A DNA stretch of 64,000 nt, taken from Acidobacteriota bacterium (GTDB lineage: Bacteria > Acidobacteriota > Vicinamibacteria > Fen-336). A program made the position numbers and the translations under genes. Every line of letters begins with the position of its first letter. The first letter of the stretch is position 1. The DNA is taken from contig JACQGI010000023.1 of the NCBI GenBank assembly GCA_016199625.1, positions 1-64,000 on the forward strand. The letters are read 5' to 3'. The notes beneath the pieces are model-generated. The model was not told the origin of the DNA, made no database searches, and saw only the letters and a program-made list of their open reading frames with translations. Positions 25,923 to 33,997 of this stretch are shown in pieces.

Positions 25923-27333
25923 GAAGGAGCTGGGAGAGATCCTCCGGGAAGCCGATCTCGTCAGCGAGACCCAGCTGGCCGAAGCCCTCGCCCTCCAGCG
26001 GACCTACGGGGAGCGCCTCGCGAGCATCCTCGTCCGGCAGCGGATCCTCACGGAGAAATTCGCGGTCACGTACCTCGGACGTCAGCTCGGCGTGCCCTCC
26101 GTCGACCTCTCGAAGCAGGAGATCGACATCGGCCTCCTCGAGGTCATCCCCCTCGAGCTGTGCGAACGACACCTGATCTTCCCCGTGAAGGTCGAGGGAA
26201 CCCGCCTGCAGCTCGCCATGTCTGACCCCATGGACCACGTTCTCGTCTCGGAGATCGAGTTCAAGACCGGGGTCCGACTCGCCCCGATGATCGCCCTCGA
26301 GTCGAGCATCAAGAACGCCATCGTCGAGGCTCGTCGGGCCCTGAAGGCGGGACGCAAGACCATCGCGCCCAACGTCCAGCGCCCGCGGGAGTCCGAGGCT
26401 CCCGCGGCGTCGTCCCACGCCCCGACGGCTGCGGCGCCCAGCCCCCCGCGCCCCGTGCCCCCGGCGCCTCTGGCACCCCTCGAGGAGCGAGAGCGGGCGA
26501 TCTTCGAGACCCTGGCGGGAGCTCCCCTCCTGACGACCCCGCCGCCCGCCCCGGCGGCGCGCGTGCCCGCCGTGGAGGAGGTCCAGACGATCCTCGTCGT
26601 GGACGACGACGAGAACATCCTCAAGCTCATCCAGACGATCCTCCAGACGCGCCGCTACAAGGTCCTCACGGCCAAAGCGGGACGCGAGGCCCTCGCCAAG
26701 GTCCGCGAGGCCATGCCCGATCTCGTGATCCTCGACGGCATGCTCCCCGAAGTCCACGGCTTCGAGATCTGCCGCCAGCTCAAGACCAGCGAACGCTTCC
26801 GCCACATCCCGGTCATCATGGTCTCCGCGGTACACACCGGCTGGCGCTTCGCGGCCGACGTCAAGGAGAAGTACGGGGCGGACGACTACGTCGAGAAGCC
26901 CTTCGACCCCGCCGACCTCCTTCGCCGCGTCGAGGTCCTCATGAACCGGGCGCCCGCGGTGCCGGCCGACTCGGAGGCGGCGGCCCGCCAGCACCTCAAG
27001 GAGGGCGTCATCGCCCTCAAACAGGACCGACTCGACGACGCCGTCGCCGCCTTCAAGCGCGGCCTCGCCATCGACCAGTTCAACGACATGCTCCACTACT
27101 ACCTGGCGATGACCTACGAGAAGAAGGACATGGTCTTCCATGCCATCGACCACTACGAGAAAGCCATCCAGAACAACCCGGACTTCTACGACGCCATCAC
27201 CTCGCTCGCGAACCTCTACCAACGCCAGGAGTTCTGGCGGAAGGCCGTGGAGATGTGGGAGCTGGCCTTGGCCGCCACCAAGGACGAGAGCGTCCGCGCC
27301 CGGATCAAGGACCACCTGCTGAGCCTGCTGTAG
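25915..27333 (+). CDS. MshEN-type (GspE N-terminal) domain + response regulator receiver + TPR protein
   Basis: N-term LGEILREADLVSETQLAEALALQR and RLASILVRQRILTEKFAVTYLGRQ; REC ILVVDDDENILKLIQTIL...DLVILDGMLPEVHGFEICRQLK; TPRs VIALKQDRLDDAVAAFKRGLAIDQFNDMLHYYLAMTYEKK. Confidence 0.85.
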   Translation: MPKKELGEILREADLVSETQLAEALALQRTYGERLASILVRQRILTEKFAVTYLGRQLGVPSVDLSKQEIDIGLLEVIPLELCERHLIFPVKVEGTRLQLAMSDPMDHVLVSEIEFKTGVRLAPMIALESSIKNAIVEARRALKAGRKTIAPNVQRPRESEAPAASSHAPTAAAPSPPRPVPPAPLAPLEERERAIFETLAGAPLLTTPPPAPAARVPAVEEVQTILVVDDDENILKLIQTILQTRRYKVLTAKAGREALAKVREAMPDLVILDGMLPEVHGFEICRQLKTSERFRHIPVIMVSAVHTGWRFAADVKEKYGADDYVEKPFDPADLLRRVEVLMNRAPAVPADSEAAARQHLKEGVIALKQDRLDDAVAAFKRGLAIDQFNDMLHYYLAMTYEKKDMVFHAIDHYEKAIQNNPDFYDAITSLANLYQRQEFWRKAVEMWELALAATKDESVRARIKDHLLSLL

Positions 27334-27394
27334 CAAGAGTTGCGCCGCCACCCGCACAGGAATCGAACCGGAAGGGGCTCGGCGCGAGGGGTGA

Positions 27395-28069
27395 TCAGTC
27401 GAAGGACTTCTCGAAGTCGGGCTGGACGATGATCTCGCGGCCCTCGATGTGGATGAGCCCCTGGCGCTCGAGGTCCTTGAGCATCCGGGTGACCGTCTCG
27501 CGGGTCGTCCCGATGCGGTTGGCGATCTCCTGGTGCGTCGCCCGGCGGAAGGCGATGCGGCCATCCTTGAGGCGTTTGCCCTCCTCGCGCGCCATGTCCA
27601 GGATCACCCGGGCCACGCGCCCGTAAACGTCGAGTAGAGCGAGGGTGGAGATCTGGTGGTTCGCCCGCCGCAGCCGCTGGGTCAGGACTTTGATCAGTGC
27701 GGTGGTGATGCTCGCCTTCTCGGAGACGACGCCCTGGAAGTCCGCCCGGTTCAGCGCCAGAAGCTCGCTCTCCTCGACGGCGATGGCCGTGGCCGAGCGG
27801 GGCTCGTTGTCGAGGAGCGCCATCTCCCCGAAGAAGTCTCCCGGTCCCAGCACCGACAGGATGATCTCGCGCCCGTCGTCTCCGAGGATCGTGACCTTGA
27901 TGCGCCCCTCGACGATGACGAAGAGGCTGTCCCCTTCCTCGTTCTCGAAGAAGACCACGGTGTCCTTCGGGTAGCGGCGGCGCGAGGTGAGCCGGGCGAG
28001 GGCCGCGGTGTCGTCGTCGCTCAGCTCGGCGAAGATGGGAACGGTGCGCAGCAGCTCGCGGTCGTCCAT
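27395..28069 (-). CDS. Crp/Fnr family transcriptional regulator
   Basis: cNMP domain (VVFFENEEGDSLFVIVEGRIKVTI, FGEMALLDNEPRSATAIAVEES) and HTH ATHQEIANRIGTTRETVTRMLKDLERQGLI. Confidence 0.92.
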   Translation of the reverse strand: MDDRELLRTVPIFAELSDDDTAALARLTSRRRYPKDTVVFFENEEGDSLFVIVEGRIKVTILGDDGREIILSVLGPGDFFGEMALLDNEPRSATAIAVEESELLALNRADFQGVVSEKASITTALIKVLTQRLRRANHQISTLALLDVYGRVARVILDMAREEGKRLKDGRIAFRRATHQEIANRIGTTRETVTRMLKDLERQGLIHIEGREIIVQPDFEKSFD

Positions 28070-28117
28070 GCCGGTGGCCTCCGGGACGCATCCTACCAGC
28101 AAACCCCGACGCTCGCC

Positions 28118-29425
28118 TCAGGGCCCCACGAGGCGCACCAGGGCCTCGACCACCGCGGCGGCATCCTGTCCCGAGACGGGCCGCCAGGCTTCGAAGGCAC
28201 CCTCGGGTGTCAAGTCCATGAGGCCCGTGGCCACGGCCCGTGACGCCGCCCCGTGGAAGAGGTTGTTCGCCGACATGTCCTTCAGCACGGGACCGGCGCC
28301 CGTCGGGACCTTGAGGAGGTCGAGGACCCGCGCCACGGCCCGCGCGAGGTCGCCACGCCGCACCATGGCCGCGGGCTGGAACGTGTGGTTCGGATACACG
28401 TCCATGACGTCGAGGGCCAGGACCTCGAGGATGTGCTCTCGGGCCCACGACCCCGAGATGTCCACGGCGACCCGCGGCTCGCCCCGGGGCATCCGGGCGA
28501 GGGCTCCGACCTTCACGGCCACGAGGGCCGCGAGGTCGGCGCGGGTGATCCGCGGCGCCGCGAAGATGCGCTGGTACTCCGGCGGCATCTGCTGCAGCTC
28601 CCACGCCCGCCGGGCGTCGAGGGCCCGCTGCAGGGCCTCGGCATCCTTCGGATCGCGTGTGAGGGCGCGGCGGTAGGCCTCGAGGGCGCCCGCGTGGTCC
28701 CCGCGCTCCGAGAGCACGTCTCCCAGGCGGAACATGACCTGGCGGTCCCCTCCTGGATCGGCCCGGAGCAAGGCGACGGCCTCGTCGATCTCACCGCGGC
28801 CCGCCAGCAACTCGGCCAGCTCCACGCGCAGCCCTCCGAGCTCCGGCGCCACGTCGAGGGCGCGCGCGAACTCCTCGATGGCCCGTTCCGGGTCTCCGGC
28901 CCCCAGGGCGCCGCGCGCCTCCGCCACCCGCCGCTCGGTGACCTGCAGCTTCACCTCTCCGAGCCGCCGGCGCACCGTCGCATCGGTCGCGTCCACGGCC
29001 AGCGCGCGCCGATAGTAGGCGAGCGCCCGCTCGGGATCCCGCCGGCGCACGGCCGCCGACCCGGCGCCGAGGAGCCCCGGCAGGTAGTCGGGCCGGGAGG
29101 CGAGCGCTGCCTCGAAGCCACGCCCCGCTTCGTCGAACCGCCCGGCGCGGAGGAGAGCGTAGGCGAGGCCCACGCGGGCCGGCACCAGGTCCGGGCGGCG
29201 CTCGAGGAGCTTCCGGAAGTCCTTCTGGGCCGACGATGACCGCCCGGCCAGGACGTCCCGCCAGGCCTCGTCCACCCGGCGCGCCTCCTCGGCCCGCAGC
29301 TCCCCGGCTCGGGCGACGGGAAAGACGTAGTCCTCCCCTTCGGGGAAGCGGGGCCGCACCGCCGGCGCGCACGCCAGGACCGCGAGGACGGCGAGCGCCA
29401 GGGAGCCCCGCAGGAAGCGGGGCAT
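28118..29425 (-). CDS. TPR-repeat lipoprotein with C-terminal SLH-like region
   Basis: Signal MPRFLRGSLALAVLAVLACAP; multiple TPRs; C-term RITRADLAALVAVKVG...DVYPNHTFQPAAMVRRGDLARAVARVLDLL...ATGLMDLTPEGAFEAWRPVSGQDAAAVVEALV resembles SLH modules. Confidence 0.7.
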   Translation of the reverse strand: MPRFLRGSLALAVLAVLACAPAVRPRFPEGEDYVFPVARAGELRAEEARRVDEAWRDVLAGRSSSAQKDFRKLLERRPDLVPARVGLAYALLRAGRFDEAGRGFEAALASRPDYLPGLLGAGSAAVRRRDPERALAYYRRALAVDATDATVRRRLGEVKLQVTERRVAEARGALGAGDPERAIEEFARALDVAPELGGLRVELAELLAGRGEIDEAVALLRADPGGDRQVMFRLGDVLSERGDHAGALEAYRRALTRDPKDAEALQRALDARRAWELQQMPPEYQRIFAAPRITRADLAALVAVKVGALARMPRGEPRVAVDISGSWAREHILEVLALDVMDVYPNHTFQPAAMVRRGDLARAVARVLDLLKVPTGAGPVLKDMSANNLFHGAASRAVATGLMDLTPEGAFEAWRPVSGQDAAAVVEALVRLVGP

Positions 29426-30732
29426 CAGCAGAGGTGCCCCCGGTACCGGTCCACGAAGCGAGCGGGTATCTCGGCCCGGATACGCACCTCGTCCCCGTGG
29501 ACCTCGTGGGAGACCACCTTGCCGGCAGTGTAGACGCCGGCGATGCCACGGGCGTCGGCGGCGTCGAAGCGGAGTCGAACGGTGCGCGGAACGAGGTCCA
29601 GCCGCGCGGCCAGGACCCCGGCCAGCGACTCCAGCCCCTCGCCCGTTCGCGCCGAGAGGAGCACCGCGTCGGGACGACTGGCCAGAAGGACGCCGTGACG
29701 CGCCGGCGCGACCTCGTCCCTCTTGTTCAGCACCTCGATGCGCGGCCGTTTCCCCGCGCCGATCTCCTCCAGCACGACGTTCACCGCCGCTTCGCGCTGG
29801 TCCAGGTCCTCTGCCGAAGCGTCCAGGACGTGGAGCATCAGGTCGGCCTCCACGACCTCCTCGAGGGTGGCCCGGAAGGCGGCGACCAGAGAATGGGGCA
29901 GCTTCTGGATGAACCCGACGGTGTCCACGAGGAGCACGTCGCGGCCCGATCCCAGGCGGGCGCGGCGGACCAACGGGTCGAGAGTCATGAAGAGCTGGTC
30001 GGAGACGGCCGCTCCCGCCCGCGTGAGCGCGTTGAAGAGCGTCGACTTGCCCGCGTTCGTGTAGCCCACGAGGGCCACGATGGGCGTCTCGGAGCGCTGC
30101 CGCGCCTCGCGCCGGGTATGGCGGTCGCGCCGCACCTTGTCGATCTCGCGGCGCACCGCCCGGATCCGCTGACGGATCCGGCGCCGGTCGGTCTCCAGCT
30201 TCGTCTCCCCGGGGCCGCGCGTTCCGATTCCGCCCCCCAGGCGCGAGAGCATGACGCCTTTGCCCGTCAGCCGCGGCAGCAGGTAGTCGAGCTGCGCGAG
30301 CTCGACCTGGAGCCGCCCCTCGCGGGAGCGCGCGCGCCGGGCGAAGATGTCCAGGATCAACTGGGTCCGATCGAGTGTCTTGCGTCCGACGGCCTGCTCC
30401 AGGTTGCGCTGCTGCGCGGGCGACAGGTCCTCGTCGAAGAGCAGGACGTCCGCCCCCTTCTCCTCGGAGAGGCGAGCCACGTCCTCGACCTTCCCCCGTC
30501 CGATCAACGTCGCCGGGTCCGGGCGTTTCCTCTCCTGGATGAGGCTTCCGACGACCGTGGCCCCGGCGGCGCGGGCGAGGAGCCCCAGCTCGGCCACGGA
30601 CGCCTCGGTGCGGGAACGTGGGCCTCCGCCCGACGCCAGCCCGACCAGCAGGGCGCGTTCGGCGGAGGCAGAAGGGTTTCGTGGTTCGGTCGCGATGGGC
30701 TCTGGGGCCTCCCTGTGTTTCGATTCTAGCAA
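29425..30732 (-). CDS. hflX: GTPase HflX
   Basis: LIGRGKVEDVARL, DEDLSPAQQRNLEQAVGRKTLDRTQLILDIFARRARSREGRLQVELAQLDYLLPRLTG, G1 LVGYTNAGKSTLFNAL. Start codon inferred (TTG 30732). Confidence 0.92.
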   Translation of the reverse strand: MLESKHREAPEPIATEPRNPSASAERALLVGLASGGGPRSRTEASVAELGLLARAAGATVVGSLIQERKRPDPATLIGRGKVEDVARLSEEKGADVLLFDEDLSPAQQRNLEQAVGRKTLDRTQLILDIFARRARSREGRLQVELAQLDYLLPRLTGKGVMLSRLGGGIGTRGPGETKLETDRRRIRQRIRAVRREIDKVRRDRHTRREARQRSETPIVALVGYTNAGKSTLFNALTRAGAAVSDQLFMTLDPLVRRARLGSGRDVLLVDTVGFIQKLPHSLVAAFRATLEEVVEADLMLHVLDASAEDLDQREAAVNVVLEEIGAGKRPRIEVLNKRDEVAPARHGVLLASRPDAVLLSARTGEGLESLAGVLAARLDLVPRTVRLRFDAADARGIAGVYTAGKVVSHEVHGDEVRIRAEIPARFVDRYRGHLC

Positions 30733-31364
30733 GGCGCGCCCGAAAGCAAAACGGCCTGGACGTCGCGCCAGGGGATCGCGCCCGCCCGCAGCAGCCGGGG
30801 CGGCTGCGTCGCCACGTCCACGATCGTGGATCCCTGGGGTCGTCCGGGTCCCGCGTCGAGCGCCAGGCCCGCCGCCTCTCCTACGGCTGCGACCGCCTCC
30901 GCGCACGTCAGCGGAGCCGGTCCGCCCGACCGGTTGGCGGAGGTCGAGACGAGCGGCCCGGTCTCGCGACAGAGCTCCCGAGGGAGAGCGAGGCCCGGAA
31001 CGCGCACGGCCACGGTCCCCCCGCCCGCAGTCACCTCGGCGGGCACGCCGGGCGCGGCGAGCAGCACCAGGGTCAGGGGCCCCGGCCAGAACCGTGCCGC
31101 CAACCGTTCGGCCGCGGGCGGCCACCCGGCCGCCAGCCCCCGCGCCTGAGCCGCGTCGGCCGCGACGAGGGGAAGGGCCTTGCCGGCCTCCCGCCCCTTC
31201 GCCGCGCGAACCCGCTGCCCGACCCCCGGTTCCCCGGCGCGGCCGCCAAGGGCATAGAGCGTGTCCGTGGGATAGATCAGCAGCTCTCCGCGCCGGAGCG
31301 CGTCGACTGCGCGGGCGACGACCGCCTCATCGGGCGTCTCGCCGCGGACCGGGAGGGTCTCCAC
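30726..31364 (-). CDS. tsaC: L-threonylcarbamoyladenylate synthase (Sua5/YciO/YrdC)
   Basis: ALRRGELLIYPTDTLYALGGRA, FWPGPLTLVLLA, LVSTSANRSGGPAPLTCAEAV. Confidence 0.88.
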   Translation of the reverse strand: METLPVRGETPDEAVVARAVDALRRGELLIYPTDTLYALGGRAGEPGVGQRVRAAKGREAGKALPLVAADAAQARGLAAGWPPAAERLAARFWPGPLTLVLLAAPGVPAEVTAGGGTVAVRVPGLALPRELCRETGPLVSTSANRSGGPAPLTCAEAVAAVGEAAGLALDAGPGRPQGSTIVDVATQPPRLLRAGAIPWRDVQAVLLSGAPC

Positions 31365-32696
31365 TTACGCGGGAGCGCCCCCGGCGGCGCCGACGTCCGC
31401 GGGGGCCCAGGACGTGTCGATGCCGTTCTTCTTGAACGCGTTGATGAGACCGACCTTGTCCTGGGTCTTCGCGTACGCCTCCTGTGGCTCGACGACCTTC
31501 TTCTTCACGAGGTCCACGAAGCTGTCGGTCATCTGGCACATGCCGTACTTCTTCCCGGTCTGCATGATGGAGGGGATCTGGAAGATCTTCGACTCGCGGA
31601 TGAGATTCGAGACCGACGGTATCCCGATGAGGACCTCGAGGACGGGGACCCGACCGCCGCCGATCTTCTTGCAGAGCATCTGGGAGATGACGCCCTTCAG
31701 GCTCGAGGCGAGCATCACGCGGATCTGGCTCTGACGGTCCGCCGGGAACTGGTCGATGATCCTGTCCACCGTCGAGGGGGCCGAGGAGGTGTGCAGCGTC
31801 CCGAAGACCAGGTGCCCTGTTTCCGCGGTCTCGATGGCGATGGAGACGGTCTCCAGGTCGCGCATCTCCCCCACGAGGACGATGTCGGGGTCTTCGCGGA
31901 GGGCGGCGCGGAGCGCGTCCTTGAAGGAGTCGGTGTGCTCGCCCACCTGTCGCTGGTTGATCAGGCACCTCTTGTTGTCGTGGACGAACTCCAGGGGGTC
32001 CTCGATGGTGATGATGTGGTCGGTGCGATTGCGGTTGATGTAGTCGACGAGGGCGCAGAGCGTCGTGGACTTCCCCGAGCCCGTGGGCCCCGTGACCAGG
32101 ATCAACCCCTTGGGCAGGTGGCAGAGCTGGAGGATCTCCTGGGAGAGGCCCATGTCCTCCGCGGCGATGATCTTCGTAGGGATGACCCGGAACACGCCGC
32201 CCATTCCCTTGCGATCCATGAAGAAGTTGCACCGGAAGCGGGCGAGGCCGGGAATCTCGCAGGCGAAATCGGTGTCATGGCGCCGCTTGAACTCCTCGCG
32301 GTTCCGCTCGGGGGCGATGGGCCAGAGGATCCGCTCGACATCCGCGGGGCCCAGTACGGGTCGTCCGGGGATCGCCTTGACCTCGCCATCGTGGCGCAGC
32401 ATCGGAGGGCAGCCCGTCGAGAGGTGGAGGTCGGACGCCTTCCACTCGACCATGGTCCGGAAGAGCTCCTCCATCTCGGCCGCAGGTCCGCTTCCGGTGA
32501 CCGGGCGGGGCGCCGGTACGGCCGAAACCGGTGCGGGCGCGGGTGTGGCCTCGGGCGAGCGCGCGCCCACGGCGGCCCGGCCCGGCAGACGGACCACGCT
32601 CTGGCACTTCGGGCACTTGACGCCGAACGGCCGGTCCGGGACCTTCGCGTCGTCGATGCCGATCACGTGGGAGCACTGGGGGCAGCTCGCTTGCAT
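31365..32696 (-). CDS. PilT-family type IV pilus ATPase with N-terminal zinc-ribbon
   Basis: N-term CPQCSHVIGIDDAKVPDRPFGVKCPKCQSVVRLP (CxxC...CxxC); ATPase ASDLHLSTGCPPMLR, VTGPTGSGKSTTLCALVDYIN, HIITIEDPLEFVH, LREDPDIVLVGEMRDLETV, GHLVFGTLHTSSA. Confidence 0.93.
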   Translation of the reverse strand: MQASCPQCSHVIGIDDAKVPDRPFGVKCPKCQSVVRLPGRAAVGARSPEATPAPAPVSAVPAPRPVTGSGPAAEMEELFRTMVEWKASDLHLSTGCPPMLRHDGEVKAIPGRPVLGPADVERILWPIAPERNREEFKRRHDTDFACEIPGLARFRCNFFMDRKGMGGVFRVIPTKIIAAEDMGLSQEILQLCHLPKGLILVTGPTGSGKSTTLCALVDYINRNRTDHIITIEDPLEFVHDNKRCLINQRQVGEHTDSFKDALRAALREDPDIVLVGEMRDLETVSIAIETAETGHLVFGTLHTSSAPSTVDRIIDQFPADRQSQIRVMLASSLKGVISQMLCKKIGGGRVPVLEVLIGIPSVSNLIRESKIFQIPSIMQTGKKYGMCQMTDSFVDLVKKKVVEPQEAYAKTQDKVGLINAFKKNGIDTSWAPADVGAAGGAPA

Positions 32697-33166
32697 CACT
32701 CCTCCCGGACCTCGATGACGCGCGTGATCCGCTCCTTCTGCACCAGGTGGTGCTTGTCGCCGTCGCGCAGCGTGAGGAAGGCCTGCGGGCGGTTCAGGTA
32801 GTCGAGGACGCGGATCTGGTTCTGGGGCATGTCGAGGATCAGGCTGCCCTCCAGCCGGCGGTCCTCGGCTTCGAGGATGACGCGCCGGACCGGGTTCGAC
32901 GCTTCCTCGGGGATGTCGCCTTCGTCCGCGAGGGCAGGGACGGTCAGGACGAGGACCTCGCGCTTGTTGAGAACGACCGGCGCCTTGGCGTCGTCCGGCA
33001 GGAACGGGAAGAAGGGGGCAGCCTCGTTCATCCACTCCTCCGGGCGCATCGGCCCCGGATGGCGCGACGCCGTGGCCGGCACGAAGATGCGCCCCACGAA
33101 GCTGCGCCCGTCGGCGCACAGGATCTCCGCCGTGAGCGCGATGGTCGGCACACGCAGCTCGCTCAT
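32696..33166 (-). CDS. Conserved hypothetical protein upstream of and overlapping the PilT-family gene
   Basis: 157 aa; MSELRVPTIALTAEILCADGRSFVGRIFVPA...DYLNRPQAFLTLRDGDKHHLVQKERITRVIEV; ATGA-type overlap with the next gene. Confidence 0.6.
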   Translation of the reverse strand: MSELRVPTIALTAEILCADGRSFVGRIFVPATASRHPGPMRPEEWMNEAAPFFPFLPDDAKAPVVLNKREVLVLTVPALADEGDIPEEASNPVRRVILEAEDRRLEGSLILDMPQNQIRVLDYLNRPQAFLTLRDGDKHHLVQKERITRVIEVREE

Positions 33167-33191
33167 GTCCCGCTCCTTGAATTGCGGCCCA

Positions 33192-33932
33192 TTATCCGTC
33201 GCCGCCAGGGACCGTCGCAATGCGCCCCGCCGCCCAGAGGATCTGCCGCGCGATCCCGCGGAGCAGCGACGCCTCGCGCGGCGTCGGCGACGCGCGGACG
33301 AGGAGCCCACGGATCTCGCCGAGGATCCCCTCGGGGTTCCGCGGGTTCAGGTAGCCGATGCCGAGGAGGCCCCGGCCCAGGTCGCCGAGGGCAGCCTCGA
33401 TCTCCCCGGCCGACGCCTGCGCCGGGATCGCGGCAGGGACCTCCTCCCTCGCGCCCACGGCGATCTCGTAGGCCACGACGAGAACCGCCTGGGCCAGGTT
33501 CAGGGAGGGCTGGGCCGGATCGGTGGGAACGTGGACCCGCTGATGGCAGAGCGCCAGCTCCTCGCCCGTCAGCCCGGATGCCTCCGGTCCGAAGACCACG
33601 GCCACCCGTCCTCCGCCAGCGCGGGACGCCCCCTCCAGGGCGAGACGCCGCGCCGTCCACGACCCCTCGCCACCGCGAGAAGACGTCCCCACCACGAGGG
33701 CCGCGTCCGATACGGCGCCCGCGAGCGAGGTGGCCCGCTCCGCGCCGTCGAGCACGTCCCAGGCACCGTAGGCGAGCGCTCGCACGTCGGCGCGCTGCAT
33801 CGTCTCCCCCTCCGGGCCGCCGACGAGCCGCAGCCTCCGCAGCCCCATGTTCTTCATGGCCCGACAGGCCGCAGCCACGTTCGCAGGCCGGGCCGGACGG
33901 ACGAGGACGACGTCGACACGCGAGGGGTCCAA
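33192..33932 (-). CDS. TrmJ-like RNA 2'-O-methyltransferase (SpoU/TrmH family)
   Basis: VVLVRPARPANVAAACRAMKNMGLRRLRLV, VVFGPEASGLTGEELALCHQRVHVPTDPAQPSLNLAQAVLVVAYEI. TTG start. Confidence 0.88.
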   Translation of the reverse strand: MDPSRVDVVLVRPARPANVAAACRAMKNMGLRRLRLVGGPEGETMQRADVRALAYGAWDVLDGAERATSLAGAVSDAALVVGTSSRGGEGSWTARRLALEGASRAGGGRVAVVFGPEASGLTGEELALCHQRVHVPTDPAQPSLNLAQAVLVVAYEIAVGAREEVPAAIPAQASAGEIEAALGDLGRGLLGIGYLNPRNPEGILGEIRGLLVRASPTPREASLLRGIARQILWAAGRIATVPGGDG

Positions 33933-33960
33933 GGTGCCGGCAGTCTAGCACCCCCACCGC

Positions 33961-33966
33961 TATAAT
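33961..33966 (+). promoter_or_regulatory. Consensus -10 TATAAT for the transglutaminase transcript
   Basis: Exact TATAAT, 5 nt before ATG 33972 and 31 nt before GTG 33998. Confidence 0.5.
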
Positions 33967-33997
33967 CAGGGATGCTCGCTCGGGCGGGACGGCCCTC

